Counted from the stretch's first letter, positions 1 to 16,800 are shown. The stretch: DNA of 64,000 nt from Roseiarcus sp963833955 (GCA_963833955.1 CAWHZY010000010.1:1-64000), one strand, 5' to 3'. Program-made: numbers and translations. The notes: generated by a model from the letters alone, not told the origin.

Positions 1-154
1 CATGCCGATCGGCGTCGTCCTCTATCCAGCGATCCGTGTGAATGATCCGCGCCCGCCGTCCCTGCAACCGCAATTCGCGCTCAAGCGTCGCCGCGACCGT
101 CGATTTGCCGGCGCTCGGCGCCCCGCCAATGAACCAGTCGTCGCCTGACGCCAT
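1..154 (-). CDS. P-loop kinase-like protein, 3' end cut by window edge
   Basis: Reading from an ATG at 154 gives MASGDDWFIGG followed by a Walker A motif (GGAPSAGKST), then a basic stretch and IIHTDRW. This fits a small P-loop kinase of the APS-kinase/AAA_33 type, but only the first 51 residues lie in the window, so the substrate is unknown. It is the last visible gene of the sugar operon and overlaps the end of the nucleotidyltransferase/HAD gene. It is not the GHMP-type heptose kinase HddA, which has a different nucleotide-binding motif. Its frame is open upstream of the ATG, so the start is not certain. Confidence 0.55.
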   Translation of the reverse strand, partial: MASGDDWFIGGAPSAGKSTVAATLERELRLQGRRARIIHTDRWIEDDADRH

Positions 155-1496
155 TGCGGCGATTTGAGGCGCGAGGCAGCTCCGCGATCTTCGGATAGAC
201 GTCAAGGATGAAGGCTGCCGCTTCCGAAATGTTCGCGACGGTGAATCGGGCTTCGTAAGGATAGCGGCGGTCGAGGCCGCCGTGCCCGGTCTCCACCAGA
301 ATGGAGGACACTCCCGCTTTTTCGGCCGCCCCCAGATCCGCCGTCAAGTCGCCGATGTACCAAGAGCGGGCGAGATCGATATTGAGATCGCTTTGAGCCT
401 GAAGGATCAGCCCGGGTTCCGGCTTGCGGCAATCGCATCGGATCTTGAGCTCGATGCGTTCGCCCGGAAATCCGCGATCGGGGTGATGCGGGCAAACATA
501 GATCCGGTCGAGATAGGCGTGATCGCGGCCGATTTCCGTTTCCAGCCGAGCATGGATCCGGCGCAATTGCGCCTCAGTGACCTCGCCGCGCGCGATAATA
601 GGCTGATTGCTGACGAGGATCGTTCGCCATTCGGCCTCGTTCAGCCGTCGAATGGCGGACCCGGCAAAGGGAAACAGCTCAAGGTCTTCGGCCCGGCGAA
701 TGAGTTCGTGTTCGACATTGAGGGTGCCGTCGCGATCGAGGAAAACGGCTCGCTGCGGCTCATTGAGCGATGCGCGGCGGATGGCGCCTGAAGTCAGCGC
801 GTTGCGAACCTTTTGCAGCCGTTCGGGCGTGCCCGCGTCCTTGATGTATTCGGGCGAGGCATAGCCGCGCAATGTCGCGCCGGCCGCCAGCATGCGCGGA
901 AAAAGATCCTTGGCGAAATCGAGCGGGCCGGCGACGTCGGCCCACGCGCGCAGGCTCTCGCGGCGCACGACATAGAGCGCGGCGTTCACGAGGTTGGGCA
1001 GCCATGCGTCCGCCGGATGGGGGTAGGCGTGGAAAGCAAGAATGCGGCCGGATTCGTCGATTTCGACGAGGTCCGAATCATGCGGATGGTCGTTCGGGTG
1101 AAGAAAGAGCGAAACGTCAGCGCCGGGAACTGCGCGATGCCAGGCCCAAAACCGCGTAAGATCGACGGCAAGCATCGTGTCGCCGTACATGACCAGAAAT
1201 TCGGGCTCGAGCTCCCCGAGCGCGGCCAGGACGGCGCCCGCCGTTCCTCGCGGCTCGCCGTCGTCGATCAAGCGGACGGAAATCGGCAGGTCGACGCCGA
1301 CCAGCCATTCGCGAATCGCATCGGCCCTGTGGTTGACCATCACGATTGCGTCGGTGAACCCATGCGCGCACAGAAGTTGGAGCTGATGCAAAAGGAGCGG
1401 CTTGCCGCGCACGTCCACGAGCGGCTTGGGCAGGCCGTTGAGCACGGAGGCGAGCCGCGTTCCCTTTCCTCCGGCGAGAATGACCGCCTGCTTCAT
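81..1496 (-). CDS. Fused sugar-1-phosphate nucleotidyltransferase and GmhB-type HAD phosphatase
   Basis: The N-terminal half (about residues 1-230) is an NTP transferase, shown by LAGGKGTRL and LPKPLVDV near the start. The C-terminal half (about 248-430) is a HAD phosphatase, with DRDGTLN as the nucleophile motif, VSNQ, and IGDLTADLGAA as the acidic loop. A Cys/His set (CPHHPD then CDCRKPEPG) matches the zinc loop of D-glycero-D-manno-heptose 1,7-bisphosphate phosphatase GmhB. Together the halves would perform the phosphatase and nucleotide-activation steps of NDP-heptose synthesis (HddC plus GmhB roles). The start overlaps the upstream epimerase stop as ATGA. The last 25 or so residues are Arg-rich and overlap the kinase gene, so the true C-terminus may be shorter if a frameshift lies near 150-200. 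Substrate assignment is by family and context. Confidence 0.8.
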   Translation of the reverse strand: MKQAVILAGGKGTRLASVLNGLPKPLVDVRGKPLLLHQLQLLCAHGFTDAIVMVNHRADAIREWLVGVDLPISVRLIDDGEPRGTAGAVLAALGELEPEFLVMYGDTMLAVDLTRFWAWHRAVPGADVSLFLHPNDHPHDSDLVEIDESGRILAFHAYPHPADAWLPNLVNAALYVVRRESLRAWADVAGPLDFAKDLFPRMLAAGATLRGYASPEYIKDAGTPERLQKVRNALTSGAIRRASLNEPQRAVFLDRDGTLNVEHELIRRAEDLELFPFAGSAIRRLNEAEWRTILVSNQPIIARGEVTEAQLRRIHARLETEIGRDHAYLDRIYVCPHHPDRGFPGERIELKIRCDCRKPEPGLILQAQSDLNIDLARSWYIGDLTADLGAAEKAGVSSILVETGHGGLDRRYPYEARFTVANISEAAAFILDVYPKIAELPRASNRRNGVRRRLVHWRGAERRQIDGRGDA

Positions 1497-2458
1497 GGCG
1501 GGTTTTCCTGACGGTTGATTTCGCCGATCGCGCGTCGAACGGCCTCGAGCGAACTGAGCTTCGGCGTCCAGCCGAGCGCGGAGAGCTTCGCTGTCGAATA
1601 AGCGAAGCGGGGCACGTCGCCGACCCAGCCCTTGCTGTCCGTGCCGAACTTGAGCTGCGCGCCCGGCGCCACCGCCGCGACGGTTTCGCGGGCGATGTCG
1701 CGCACGAAGATGCCCACGTCGGTCGGGCCGATGTTGAACGCGTCGACCTTCTTGGCGGCGCGAGCCTGGATGAAGAGCATAGCCTCGACGAGTTCACTCA
1801 CGTGCAGATAGGCCTTGCGCTGCGAGCCGTCGCCGAGCACGTCGAGATGCTCGGGGTTAGAACGCAGGCGGCGGATGAAGTCGAGGATCACGCCGTGCGT
1901 CGCGGGCAATCCGACAACGTTCGGAAAGCGAAACAGCAAAGCTCGGCCAAGGAACTTCTCCGCCGCGGCCGTTATCATCGCTTCCGACGCAAGCTTCATG
2001 GCGCCATAGTTCGAAATCGGAAACAGCGGACCGGTGCTCTCGGTCAATTCCTGGTCGCCGAGATCGCCGTAGATCGCCGAGCTCGAGGCGAAAAGCAATT
2101 CACCAATCTTGCGCTCCTCCATGATCCTGAGGACGTTGAACGTCGTCATGAACGTATCGCGCAGATCGACGCCCGGGTCCGCGATCCCCGCCGGAATGTC
2201 GGAATTGGCGGCGAGATGCCAGACTTCCGAAATCGGGCCGAGGTCCCCGTGAGAGTCGAGGCAGGACCGGAAAGCGGCGAGATCGGCGAGATCGACGACC
2301 GAAAACCGGAAGCTGTTGTTCTCGGCGAAGCGCGCGACGTTGGCGCTTGTCCCGCGGCGGAGGTTGTCGAGACAGACGACGGAATCGCCGCGCGAAAGGA
2401 TGGAATCCACCAGCGTGTTGGCGACAAAGCCCGCCCCGCCGGTCACCAAAATCGTCAT
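1493..2458 (-). CDS. NAD-dependent sugar epimerase/dehydratase (extended SDR)
   Basis: Starting at MTILVTGGAGFVAN gives a 321-residue extended SDR. The Rossmann glycine motif TGGAGFVA is at the N-terminus, and the catalytic Tyr-Lys pair appears as NYGAMK (YxxxK). This family acts on nucleotide sugars in the cytoplasm, with NAD. An upstream ATG at 2491 would add 11 residues (MRHVQWADCAA) that precede the Rossmann strand and look unlike family N-termini, so 2458 is preferred. It overlaps the nucleotidyltransferase gene by 4 bases and follows gmhA, so it probably modifies the heptose or another sugar for the surface glycan. The exact sugar cannot be read from sequence. Confidence 0.85.
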   Translation of the reverse strand: MTILVTGGAGFVANTLVDSILSRGDSVVCLDNLRRGTSANVARFAENNSFRFSVVDLADLAAFRSCLDSHGDLGPISEVWHLAANSDIPAGIADPGVDLRDTFMTTFNVLRIMEERKIGELLFASSSAIYGDLGDQELTESTGPLFPISNYGAMKLASEAMITAAAEKFLGRALLFRFPNVVGLPATHGVILDFIRRLRSNPEHLDVLGDGSQRKAYLHVSELVEAMLFIQARAAKKVDAFNIGPTDVGIFVRDIARETVAAVAPGAQLKFGTDSKGWVGDVPRFAYSTAKLSALGWTPKLSSLEAVRRAIGEINRQENPP

Positions 2459-2538
2459 CGCCGCACAATCCGCCCACTGAACGTGGCGCAACCAAAACCA
2501 ACGCGCCGCCTCGAGCCGACGGGTTTATCGGCCGGATG

Positions 2539-3132
2539 TCAAAACTTCTTCTGGCCCAGCAATTTGGGGTCGGCAAGGCGCTTGTGTCGAACGTACTGGG
2601 CGAGCACATGCATCATCGACTGATGGATGTCTTCGACAATTCCGTAATTGTGCGCGTCGACATGAAGATTGATGTCCGCGGCCTGCGCCGAAGCGCCGCC
2701 CTTGAACCCTGTCATGGCGATTGTCCGCAATCCGTTGGCCTTGGCCCAGGCGATCGCGTTGACGATGTTCCGCGATTCCCCGGACGAGCTGATCGTGATC
2801 AGCACGTCGCCCGGTCTGGCGAGGGAGGAGAGCTGGTAGCTGAAAATGTCGTCATAGCCGATGTCGTTGGCGATCGCGGTGATCAATTCGACGGTCGCGG
2901 ACAGGCTCGAGACTCTCGGCTTGATGGTCGTGTCCGTTCTGACGCCCTTGAGACAGTCGCAGGCCAGGTGATTGGCGATGGCCGCGGAGCCGCCATTGCC
3001 GCAGGAGAAGATGGCGCCATCGCGGGCGACGACCTCGAGGATCGCGTCCGCCGCGGCCTGCATCCGCTCGCGCGCGACCGCCGCCGCGGCGACACGAAAA
3101 AGGTCGAAATAGGCGTCGAGATAGCCGCCCAT
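2539..3132 (-). CDS. gmhA: Sedoheptulose 7-phosphate isomerase (phosphoheptose isomerase)
   Basis: SIS-domain protein with SCGNGGSAAIANHLACD, the phosphosugar-binding signature of GmhA, and ISSSGESRNIV as the second phosphate loop. It converts sedoheptulose 7-phosphate to D-glycero-D-manno-heptose 7-phosphate, the first step of heptose synthesis. The open frame runs back to a TTG at 3282 that overlaps the glycosyltransferase stop, giving 247 residues. The ATG at 3132 gives 197 residues, the usual GmhA length, with a plausible ribosome site (acgaggac), so I choose it. The upstream TTG remains possible as a coupled start. It sits between the glycosyltransferase and epimerase genes in one operon. 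Confidence 0.85.
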   Translation of the reverse strand: MGGYLDAYFDLFRVAAAAVARERMQAAADAILEVVARDGAIFSCGNGGSAAIANHLACDCLKGVRTDTTIKPRVSSLSATVELITAIANDIGYDDIFSYQLSSLARPGDVLITISSSGESRNIVNAIAWAKANGLRTIAMTGFKGGASAQAADINLHVDAHNYGIVEDIHQSMMHVLAQYVRHKRLADPKLLGQKKF

Positions 3133-3278
3133 GTCCTCGTAAAGTCGATCCGGAAAAAAAGCCAGGATAAGCCCCCTCGCAAAAGCGGCGTCTTGAGATA
3201 TCGGTACGATGTTCCCGTTGTTCTGACGATGACTTGAGACGCGTTTCTCAACGAAAACCGTTGAGATCCCGTTTGCAG

Positions 3279-4469
3279 TCAAGAAACAGCAGCGGTCTCG
3301 GACAAAACCCGTGCGGGCTGCTCGCTCCGGCCCAACACGCGCTCCAGACCGGCGCTATAAGTCTCGGCGATCGTCTTTCGCTTGAACCGGTCCAGCCCCC
3401 CGCGCTCATGAAGAGAGGCGATGGACCGCTTGAACCGCTCCTGTTCGCGCAACAGCCGGTCGATACCGGCCTCTATGTCGTCGAGGCTCGTCGGATCGCA
3501 CGCGTAGCCGACTTCGTCATCGGCGAAAAATCCGTCGATGCCCCATCTCCTGGTGTGCAGCAGCGGCAAGCCGGAGAACAGCGCCTCGATAAAGACCATG
3601 CCGAAAGTCTCCCGGCGGGTCGGCATCAGGAATCCGACGTAATCGCCGAGGATCGTCGTAAATCCATCGCCCGGCAGCGGTCCCTTCAGCCTGACGTTCT
3701 TCGCTTTCGATTGCTCGACAATGTGAGAAACCTCGAACATCGTCTTGGGCGAACCCTTGCCATAAACGTCGAGCGAGATGTTTGGAATTCGCTGCGACAT
3801 GCGATCGATCACAGCGACAAGCGCGGCGAGGTTCTTTCGCCGATGCACGTCGAGATTGAAAAGGGTCACAAACCGAGGTTCAGCTATGATCGGAGACGGC
3901 GTGAACTGATCGTGCTGGGTGATTGCCGGCAGGATCATCAATTTTGAGCGATCGAGTCCAAACAACTCATCGAAACGGTCTTCGACCCAGGGCGTGTGGG
4001 GGATGACGAGAGCCGCCTGGTCAAGGATCGATTTCCAGAGGGTCTTCAGGTCGGGACGATACTTTATGACCCTCAGGTCCGTATCGCCCCAGATGTTGAC
4101 GATAAAGGGACGTTTGAGGCTTCGGGCGATCTTCTGGCCGATCACGCCTTCCGCAGAGAACTTGTGTAGATGCAGCGCGTCGACCGGAATGCCGCGGGTC
4201 TGAATATCCTTGAGGATCCAGTCCGATACACGCTCGAGGTAAGTGGCGTGGAAAATTCCTTTGGGCGGCGCGCCGTAGGCGACCGCCGTACGGTCGGGGC
4301 CGAAATCGACGGCGACTATGCCCGAGACGAGACTGACGCGATTGAGCGAATACACGACATGACGATACCCGTCGGTTGCCTTGACGAGATTGGCAACGGA
4401 ATTGGTCTTTGTCGCCGCCATCGAGTCTGGAAAGTCAGCACTGATATGAACGATGACTTTACTGCTCAT
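3279..4469 (-). CDS. Glycosyltransferase, GT4-like
   Basis: A 396-residue GT-B-fold transferase. The C-terminal half has the donor-site pattern RRETFGMVFIEALFSGLPLL (an EX7E-type motif) and an upstream FVTLFNLDVHRRKNL strand that resembles the linker before the nucleotide-sugar domain. It probably transfers a sugar to a surface glycan at the cytoplasmic membrane face; donor and acceptor are unknown. It is the first gene of the minus-strand operon that continues with gmhA, the epimerase and the fused nucleotidyltransferase, which suggests that it uses the sugar made by those genes. Confidence 0.8.
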   Translation of the reverse strand: MSSKVIVHISADFPDSMAATKTNSVANLVKATDGYRHVVYSLNRVSLVSGIVAVDFGPDRTAVAYGAPPKGIFHATYLERVSDWILKDIQTRGIPVDALHLHKFSAEGVIGQKIARSLKRPFIVNIWGDTDLRVIKYRPDLKTLWKSILDQAALVIPHTPWVEDRFDELFGLDRSKLMILPAITQHDQFTPSPIIAEPRFVTLFNLDVHRRKNLAALVAVIDRMSQRIPNISLDVYGKGSPKTMFEVSHIVEQSKAKNVRLKGPLPGDGFTTILGDYVGFLMPTRRETFGMVFIEALFSGLPLLHTRRWGIDGFFADDEVGYACDPTSLDDIEAGIDRLLREQERFKRSIASLHERGGLDRFKRKTIAETYSAGLERVLGRSEQPARVLSETAAVS

Positions 4470-4724
4470 GCCTTAATCTAACCTCTTCACGGTCGGGAGA
4501 CTAGACCAGAAACAGACCATTCCCTCAGCGAGTTCCTCCAATCTAACCCATTAAGGTTGAACCGGTTGAAGTTGGCGATTGTTTGGGATTGCGCCAGCTA
4601 GACTTTGGGAGAGCCTGAAGTCGGCGAGCCCGATTGGCACTTCAATCCCCCATGCGAATAACACCCTCGACATGCGGCTGTCAAAGCGCGGTTCAGAACG
4701 AAAGCCTCGCAAAAATGTGGGGGC

Positions 4725-4870
4725 GCGCCGCAGGTTGTCCCAAGCCGCCGCAGGCCGTCTGAAGCCGCCGCAGGCCGTCTGAAGCCGCCGCAGGCCGTCT
4801 GAAGCCGCCGCAGGCCGTCTGAAGCCGCCGCAGGCCGTCCGAAGCCGCCGCAGGTTGTCCGAAGCCGCCG
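4725..4870. repeat. Tandem repeat, 20-bp unit, about seven copies
   Basis: The unit gaagccgccgcaggccgtct is repeated head to tail, with six full units between 4741 and 4860 and partial units at both ends. The first and last units carry ttgtcc in place of cgtct. The period is not a multiple of three, so the Arg/Ala/Gly-rich peptides read through it cycle through frames and are unlikely to be coding. The repeat lies in the roughly 500-bp gap upstream of the glycosyltransferase gene, in which I see no other gene. Confidence 0.9.
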
Positions 4871-4994
4871 CTGATATCAGCGCTAGGAGGCCGGCAAGTT
4901 TCAACGGGCGATTGAGGTGGCGACGAATGGGTTCGCGGCTCGAGATCGGCGAGGCACGCCGACAGGCAAAATCATCACAACAATATTGGTTAAA

Positions 4995-5246
4995 TCACAC
5001 CCAACGCCAACCGCAGACGCGGCGGCCTCGATTCCACCAGCAACGCCAGACCCGGCGGCGAGGGCGGCGACGCGGGACCGGCCGGACGACCACTGCCTGA
5101 GCCTTGATGATCCAGTCGTCGAGGGCGCCCGGAGCGCGGTCGTCGAACGGCATCGCCTGTACCTTTTCGGAGCTCACGGTCAGCGCGGCGACGGCGGTCC
5201 CGAACAGGAACCCGCGCGCGAAGCCGCGGCGATCGATCAACTCCAT
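4995..5246 (-). CDS. Small twin-arginine signal protein with Arg/Trp-rich tail
   Basis: An 83-residue protein. The N-terminus MELIDRRGFARGFLFG is followed by a hydrophobic stretch (GTAVAALTVSS) and EKVQAMP, resembling a Tat signal with RR and a cleavage-like AMP. The C-terminus is dense in Arg, Trp and Cys (RRRPRRRVWRCWW, then RGRRVCGWRW). Short proteins of this architecture, often labelled protamine-like, occur in Methylocystaceae and relatives; I know of no established function. It could be exported and bind anionic polymers, which is inference. It stands alone between the tandem repeat and a PEP-CTERM gene. Confidence 0.6.
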   Translation of the reverse strand: MELIDRRGFARGFLFGTAVAALTVSSEKVQAMPFDDRAPGALDDWIIKAQAVVVRPVPRRRPRRRVWRCWWNRGRRVCGWRWV

Positions 5247-5462
5247 CGACGGTCCCTCCCTTGATCGACTCCAGGCTGGTTGATCCCGGCGCCCTCTTTT
5301 TACATCCAGGCGATCTCAATCGCGATCACTTTTCCGTTAGGGCTTGGGGCACGATTGACTTAATTGTCCAAACATAAGAGGATAATACGCTGCGGCGCCG
5401 TTACGGAATTGTGGGCCCCGTAGGGCTGTGACGGGTTGGCTCGCATTAGGGGGACGGAAATC

Positions 5463-6326
5463 ATGCAAGGAAAGCAATTTGTACATGCCATCGGCTTGGC
5501 CGCGGCCGGGCTCATCGCAACCATTGGGCTTGCCCGCGCGCAGGTCACGGAAGCCGACGTCGGCGTCAATCCAACTTTCGAGCAGACCGGTCCGACGACG
5601 GTGACGACGACGGGCGGCTTCTTTTCCGGCCGGGCGTTCGTCGCCAGTGCAAGCGACTTCTCCGGAGGAACTTTGACTTACGGGGGTTCGGGATCGCCCC
5701 AAACCCTTTCTTACGTTCCGGCCGACGTCGCGTGGGAATATAGCGTCGGGGACGCTTCCTTTTCGGACCTGCAAACAGCCTTCCCGAACGGCGGCTACGC
5801 GTTCAACCTGGCCGGCGGCACAATGGGGCCGGCCAGCGTCTCGCTTAACTTCGACGGCGACGCTTATTCCAACACGCCGCAGCTCGCGGCCGCTTCATTC
5901 AGCGCTCTCCACGGCCTGAATGCGGCCGCCCCGATTACTTTGGACTTCAACCCTATGGACGTCAGTCCGAATGCGACGCCGGGCGCGAACGCCATCTTTT
6001 TTTCGATCGCCAACGCGTCCGGCGCTACGGTGTTTAGCGACACCCTGTCGACCGACGCCACGAGCGTGACGATAGGGGGTGGAACCTTGTCCGCCGGACA
6101 AAGCTACAGCTTCGATCTCCTGTTCGACGACCGCATCGTCGATAGCTCTGGGGGGATCTTGAAGACCCAGTTCTACGACACCCACACGGACGGTTCGTTC
6201 TCCACCGCCGCCGGGACGGTTCCCGAGCCTTCGACCTGGGCGATGATGCTGATTGGCTTCGGCGGCCTCGGCTTCGCCGCCGCGCGCCGGGGTCGAAAGC
6301 AGGGCGCGCCCGCGATCGCCGGCTAG
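5463..6326 (+). CDS. PEP-CTERM sorted exported protein
   Basis: Begins MQGKQFVHAIGLAAAGLIA, a signal peptide ending near ARAQ. The middle is a beta-rich, Gly/Ser/Thr-rich region without a recognised catalytic domain. The C-terminus has VPEPSTWAMMLIGFGG, a hydrophobic helix and a basic tail (AAARRGRKQG), the PEP-CTERM signal processed by exosortase. The protein is therefore exported and probably sorted to the outer surface. ATG 5463 follows a gggggacgg ribosome site and is preferred over an upstream TTG. No exosortase is present here. A second PEP-CTERM gene lies at 44794-45735. Confidence 0.8.
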   Translation: MQGKQFVHAIGLAAAGLIATIGLARAQVTEADVGVNPTFEQTGPTTVTTTGGFFSGRAFVASASDFSGGTLTYGGSGSPQTLSYVPADVAWEYSVGDASFSDLQTAFPNGGYAFNLAGGTMGPASVSLNFDGDAYSNTPQLAAASFSALHGLNAAAPITLDFNPMDVSPNATPGANAIFFSIANASGATVFSDTLSTDATSVTIGGGTLSAGQSYSFDLLFDDRIVDSSGGILKTQFYDTHTDGSFSTAAGTVPEPSTWAMMLIGFGGLGFAAARRGRKQGAPAIAG

Positions 6327-6343
6327 GCAACGAGTAAGAAACA

Positions 6344-6378
6344 CCGGCGCGAGAGCACAATGATTGTCTTCGCGCCGG
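6344..6378 (+). terminator. Inverted repeat after the PEP-CTERM gene
   Basis: ccggcgcg at 6344-6351 pairs with cgcgccgg at 6371-6378, and the enclosed acaatgattgt can pair again. It begins 18 bp past the stop codon. The T-run is weak (catttataa), so this is a possible rather than certain terminator. Confidence 0.45.
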
Positions 6379-6440
6379 CATTTATAACCAAAAGCTGTTG
6401 ATCCGCACGGTCGCGCGGGCAAAAACTTTTCGTCACCCCC

Positions 6441-6469
6441 TTGGCAAGCCCACGCGAAAGCGCTATGGG
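6441..6469 (+). promoter_or_regulatory. Candidate sigma-70 promoter for rplJL-rpoBC
   Basis: TTGGCA at 6441-6446, a 17-bp spacer, then TATGGG at 6464-6469. It is the best-spaced match in the gap upstream of rplJ and would give a leader of about 435 nt. Confidence 0.45.
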
Positions 6470-6474
6470 GCTCG

Positions 6475-6911
6475 TTTGGGGCCGACAGCGCGACGGCCTC
6501 GAATCAAACATGGGCTACCGCCCTGCAAAGATGAAACCGGTGACGGCTGATCGGAGCGGGAGCGGCGGAACGGCCGGAGGACGGAGAGGGTGAACCTTTG
6601 CGTCCATTCCGGCTTTGTCCTGTCCGAGACTGCCGGCGCGTAAACCCTTTGGGGCGCACGCTTAATTCCTGAGGCCCCGCGAGGGCAGGGAGCCAGCATA
6701 GACGGGGAAGACCGAGTTTCTATATCCGTCCCGGCGCTTGCCGGACGGTGAAGGCGGTTCGAACCATCTGTCCGGCGCCGGGCGCAAGCCCGCCTCCGGG
6801 GACAGGCGCAAGTGGCTGCGGCGTTGGAATTGGGCGACCGAATCGAACGGCGCGGCGTGTGCAACAGGCGGGTTTTGAGCGATCAAGCCCCGCCGACCGG
6901 AGATGAGCACC
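6475..6911 (+). promoter_or_regulatory. Structured rplJ leader (probable L10-type autoregulatory leader)
   Basis: There is no gene between the PEP-CTERM stop and rplJ. The transcript would contain two strong hairpins. One is at 6726-6748 (ccgtcccggc, loop gctt, gccggacgg). The other is at 6768-6805, where ctgtcc pairs with ggacag and encloses cgggc-gcaa-gcccg with a GNRA-type loop. In many bacteria L10 bound to L7/L12 represses its operon at such a leader; assigning that role here is inference from position and structure. Confidence 0.5.
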
Positions 6912-7427
6912 GTGGATAGAACGGAAAAGAAGGAAGCCGTCGCGGCTCTTCACGACGTTTTTTCAAAAACGTCGGTCGTGGTCGTAGCGCATTATTCCGG
7001 CCTGACCGTCGCCCAGATGCAGCGGCTGCGCAAGCAGATGCGGCAGGCGGGCGCCAAAGTTCAGGTCGCCAAGAACAGCCTCGCTCAGATTGCCCTCGAG
7101 GGCACGGACGTCGCCTCGATCGGTCCCCTGCTCAAGGGCCCGACCCTGATCGCTCATTCGACCGATCCGGTGGCGGCGGCCAAGGCGGCCGTGGCTTTCG
7201 CCAAGGATCACGAGAAATTCGTGCTCCTGGGCGGCGCCATGGGCAAGACGGCTCTCGACGTCGACGGAGTCAAGGCGCTCGCGACCTTGCCGTCCCTCGA
7301 CGAGCTGCGGGCGAAACTGCTGGGGCTTCTGGTCGCCCCCGCGACCAAGCTCGCCCAGCTCGCGACCGCGCCAGCCGCCAAGCTCGCGCGTGTGGTCGGC
7401 GCCTATGCCGCGAAAGACGCAGCCTGA
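6912..7427 (+). CDS. rplJ: Ribosomal protein L10
   Basis: L10 forms the base of the ribosomal stalk and carries L7/L12 dimers. SVVVVAHYSGLTV and the central FVLLGGAMGK are typical, and the C-terminal helix (LAQLATAPAAKLARVV) binds L12. The GTG at 6912 gives VDRTEKKEAV, which matches rhizobial L10 starts, and 171 residues, the usual length. It has ggag eleven bases upstream. The ATG at 6903 adds three residues and sits too close to ggag. Unusually, rplK and rplA do not precede it. Confidence 0.93.
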   Translation: MDRTEKKEAVAALHDVFSKTSVVVVAHYSGLTVAQMQRLRKQMRQAGAKVQVAKNSLAQIALEGTDVASIGPLLKGPTLIAHSTDPVAAAKAAVAFAKDHEKFVLLGGAMGKTALDVDGVKALATLPSLDELRAKLLGLLVAPATKLAQLATAPAAKLARVVGAYAAKDAA

Positions 7428-7478
7428 GGCAGGCTCTTCACAAACACTCGGTTCGAACTACATAAAGGAAGTCCATCA

Positions 7479-7856
7479 ATGGCCAATCTCGAAAAAATCG
7501 TCGACGAACTCTCGAGCCTCACGGTCCTGGAGGCCGCCGAGCTCGCCAAACTGCTTGAAGGCAAGTGGGGCGTTTCGGCCGCCGCAGCTGTGGCGGTCGC
7601 CGCCGCTCCGGCCGCTGGCGCTGCTGCGGCTCCGGTCGAGGAGCAGACCGAGTTCACCGTGGTCCTCTCGTCGATCGGCGACAAGAAGATCGAAGTCATC
7701 AAGGAAGTGCGCGCCATCACCGCGCTCGGCCTGAAGGAAGCCAAGGACCTGGTCGAAGCCGCGCCGAAGCCGGTCAAGGAAGGCGTGAGCAAGGAAGAGG
7801 CCGAGAAGATCAAGGCCGCTCTGGAAAAGGTCGGAGCCAAAGTCGAGCTCAAGTAA
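7479..7856 (+). CDS. rplL: Ribosomal protein L7/L12
   Basis: A 125-residue stalk protein that recruits translation GTPases. The N-terminal dimerisation domain (LEKIVDELSSLTVLEAAELAK) is joined by an Ala-rich hinge (about residues 35-50) to the globular domain with KIEVIKEVRAITALGLKEAK and the final GAKVELK. It lies 51 bp after rplJ and is co-transcribed with it. Confidence 0.97.
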   Translation: MANLEKIVDELSSLTVLEAAELAKLLEGKWGVSAAAAVAVAAAPAAGAAAAPVEEQTEFTVVLSSIGDKKIEVIKEVRAITALGLKEAKDLVEAAPKPVKEGVSKEEAEKIKAALEKVGAKVELK

Positions 7857-8120
7857 TGAGCGCGCCCCGCTGTCGCGGGGCTCGGTTGATCAGCGTGGGG
7901 ACGGTCCCGGCCATCGGCCAGGGGCCGTTCCGGCGTTTTCAAAACGTTTGGGGAGCGAACGTCATCGTGGCGGCCAACGAGATTTTGGGGCCGCCGCCGG
8001 GGAAGGTTTGATGAGAAGGGGGCGTCGGCGACGCGCCTTGAGAAGACCAGCCGGAGATCCGGCGCGCGCATGGGCGTGCGACGACCGATAACGGCGGCAA
8101 GCGAGCTTTAGAGGAGCGAC
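7857..8120 (+). promoter_or_regulatory. rplL-rpoB intergenic region with hairpin (possible attenuator)
   Basis: This 264-bp gap starts with a perfect hairpin at 7864-7881 (gccccgc, loop tgtc, gcggggc) just after the rplL stop. A second imperfect dyad lies near 7900-7935. Neither has a T-run. In E. coli a partial terminator and an RNase III site lie at this position to lower rpoBC expression; a similar role here is inference. Confidence 0.4.
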
Positions 8121-12252
<4,132 letters not shown>

Positions 12253-12367
12253 CGCGCTTGGCCTTAGCCGCCCTCGAGCGATTCGCGTTCGCGGGCGGCG
12301 TCACGCCTTTGTTTCCATGAATGCGGGTTCCGACGTTTCTAAGCGTCGAACCTCGCGGGAGACCAGA

Positions 12368-16632
<4,265 letters not shown>

Positions 16633-16656
16633 GGCGAACGCCGCTTCTGACAAAAT

Positions 16657-16685
16657 TGGAGCGGCCTGCGGGCCGCTCTTTTTTT
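16657..16685 (+). terminator. Rho-independent terminator after rpoC
   Basis: gagcggcc at 16659-16666 pairs with ggccgctc at 16670-16677 around a short loop and is followed by a run of T (ttttttt). It lies 25 bp past the rpoC stop and ends the rplJL-rpoBC unit. Confidence 0.9.
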
Positions 16686-16800
16686 GCCGGACAGGCGCTA
16701 TGCGCCGCTGCGGCCTTGTCGAAGGATCGGACTGCGCCCTATGCTTCGGGATGCAGAGCAGCGGCGAGAGAGAGCGCCGTCGCTCAGGGAGGAGAGCAGC

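Noticed and set aside
4725..4870. CRISPR-like array
   Set aside because: Units are contiguous 20-mers with no unique spacers, and no cas gene is present.
4551..4904. A 117-residue repeat protein on the minus strand
   Set aside because: Its periodic sequence arises from the 20-bp tandem array in three successive frames; there is no ribosome site or conserved part.
5340..5462. A promoter (ttgact ... gataat) before the first PEP-CTERM gene
   Set aside because: The two elements are about 20 bp apart, too far for a convincing sigma-70 promoter.
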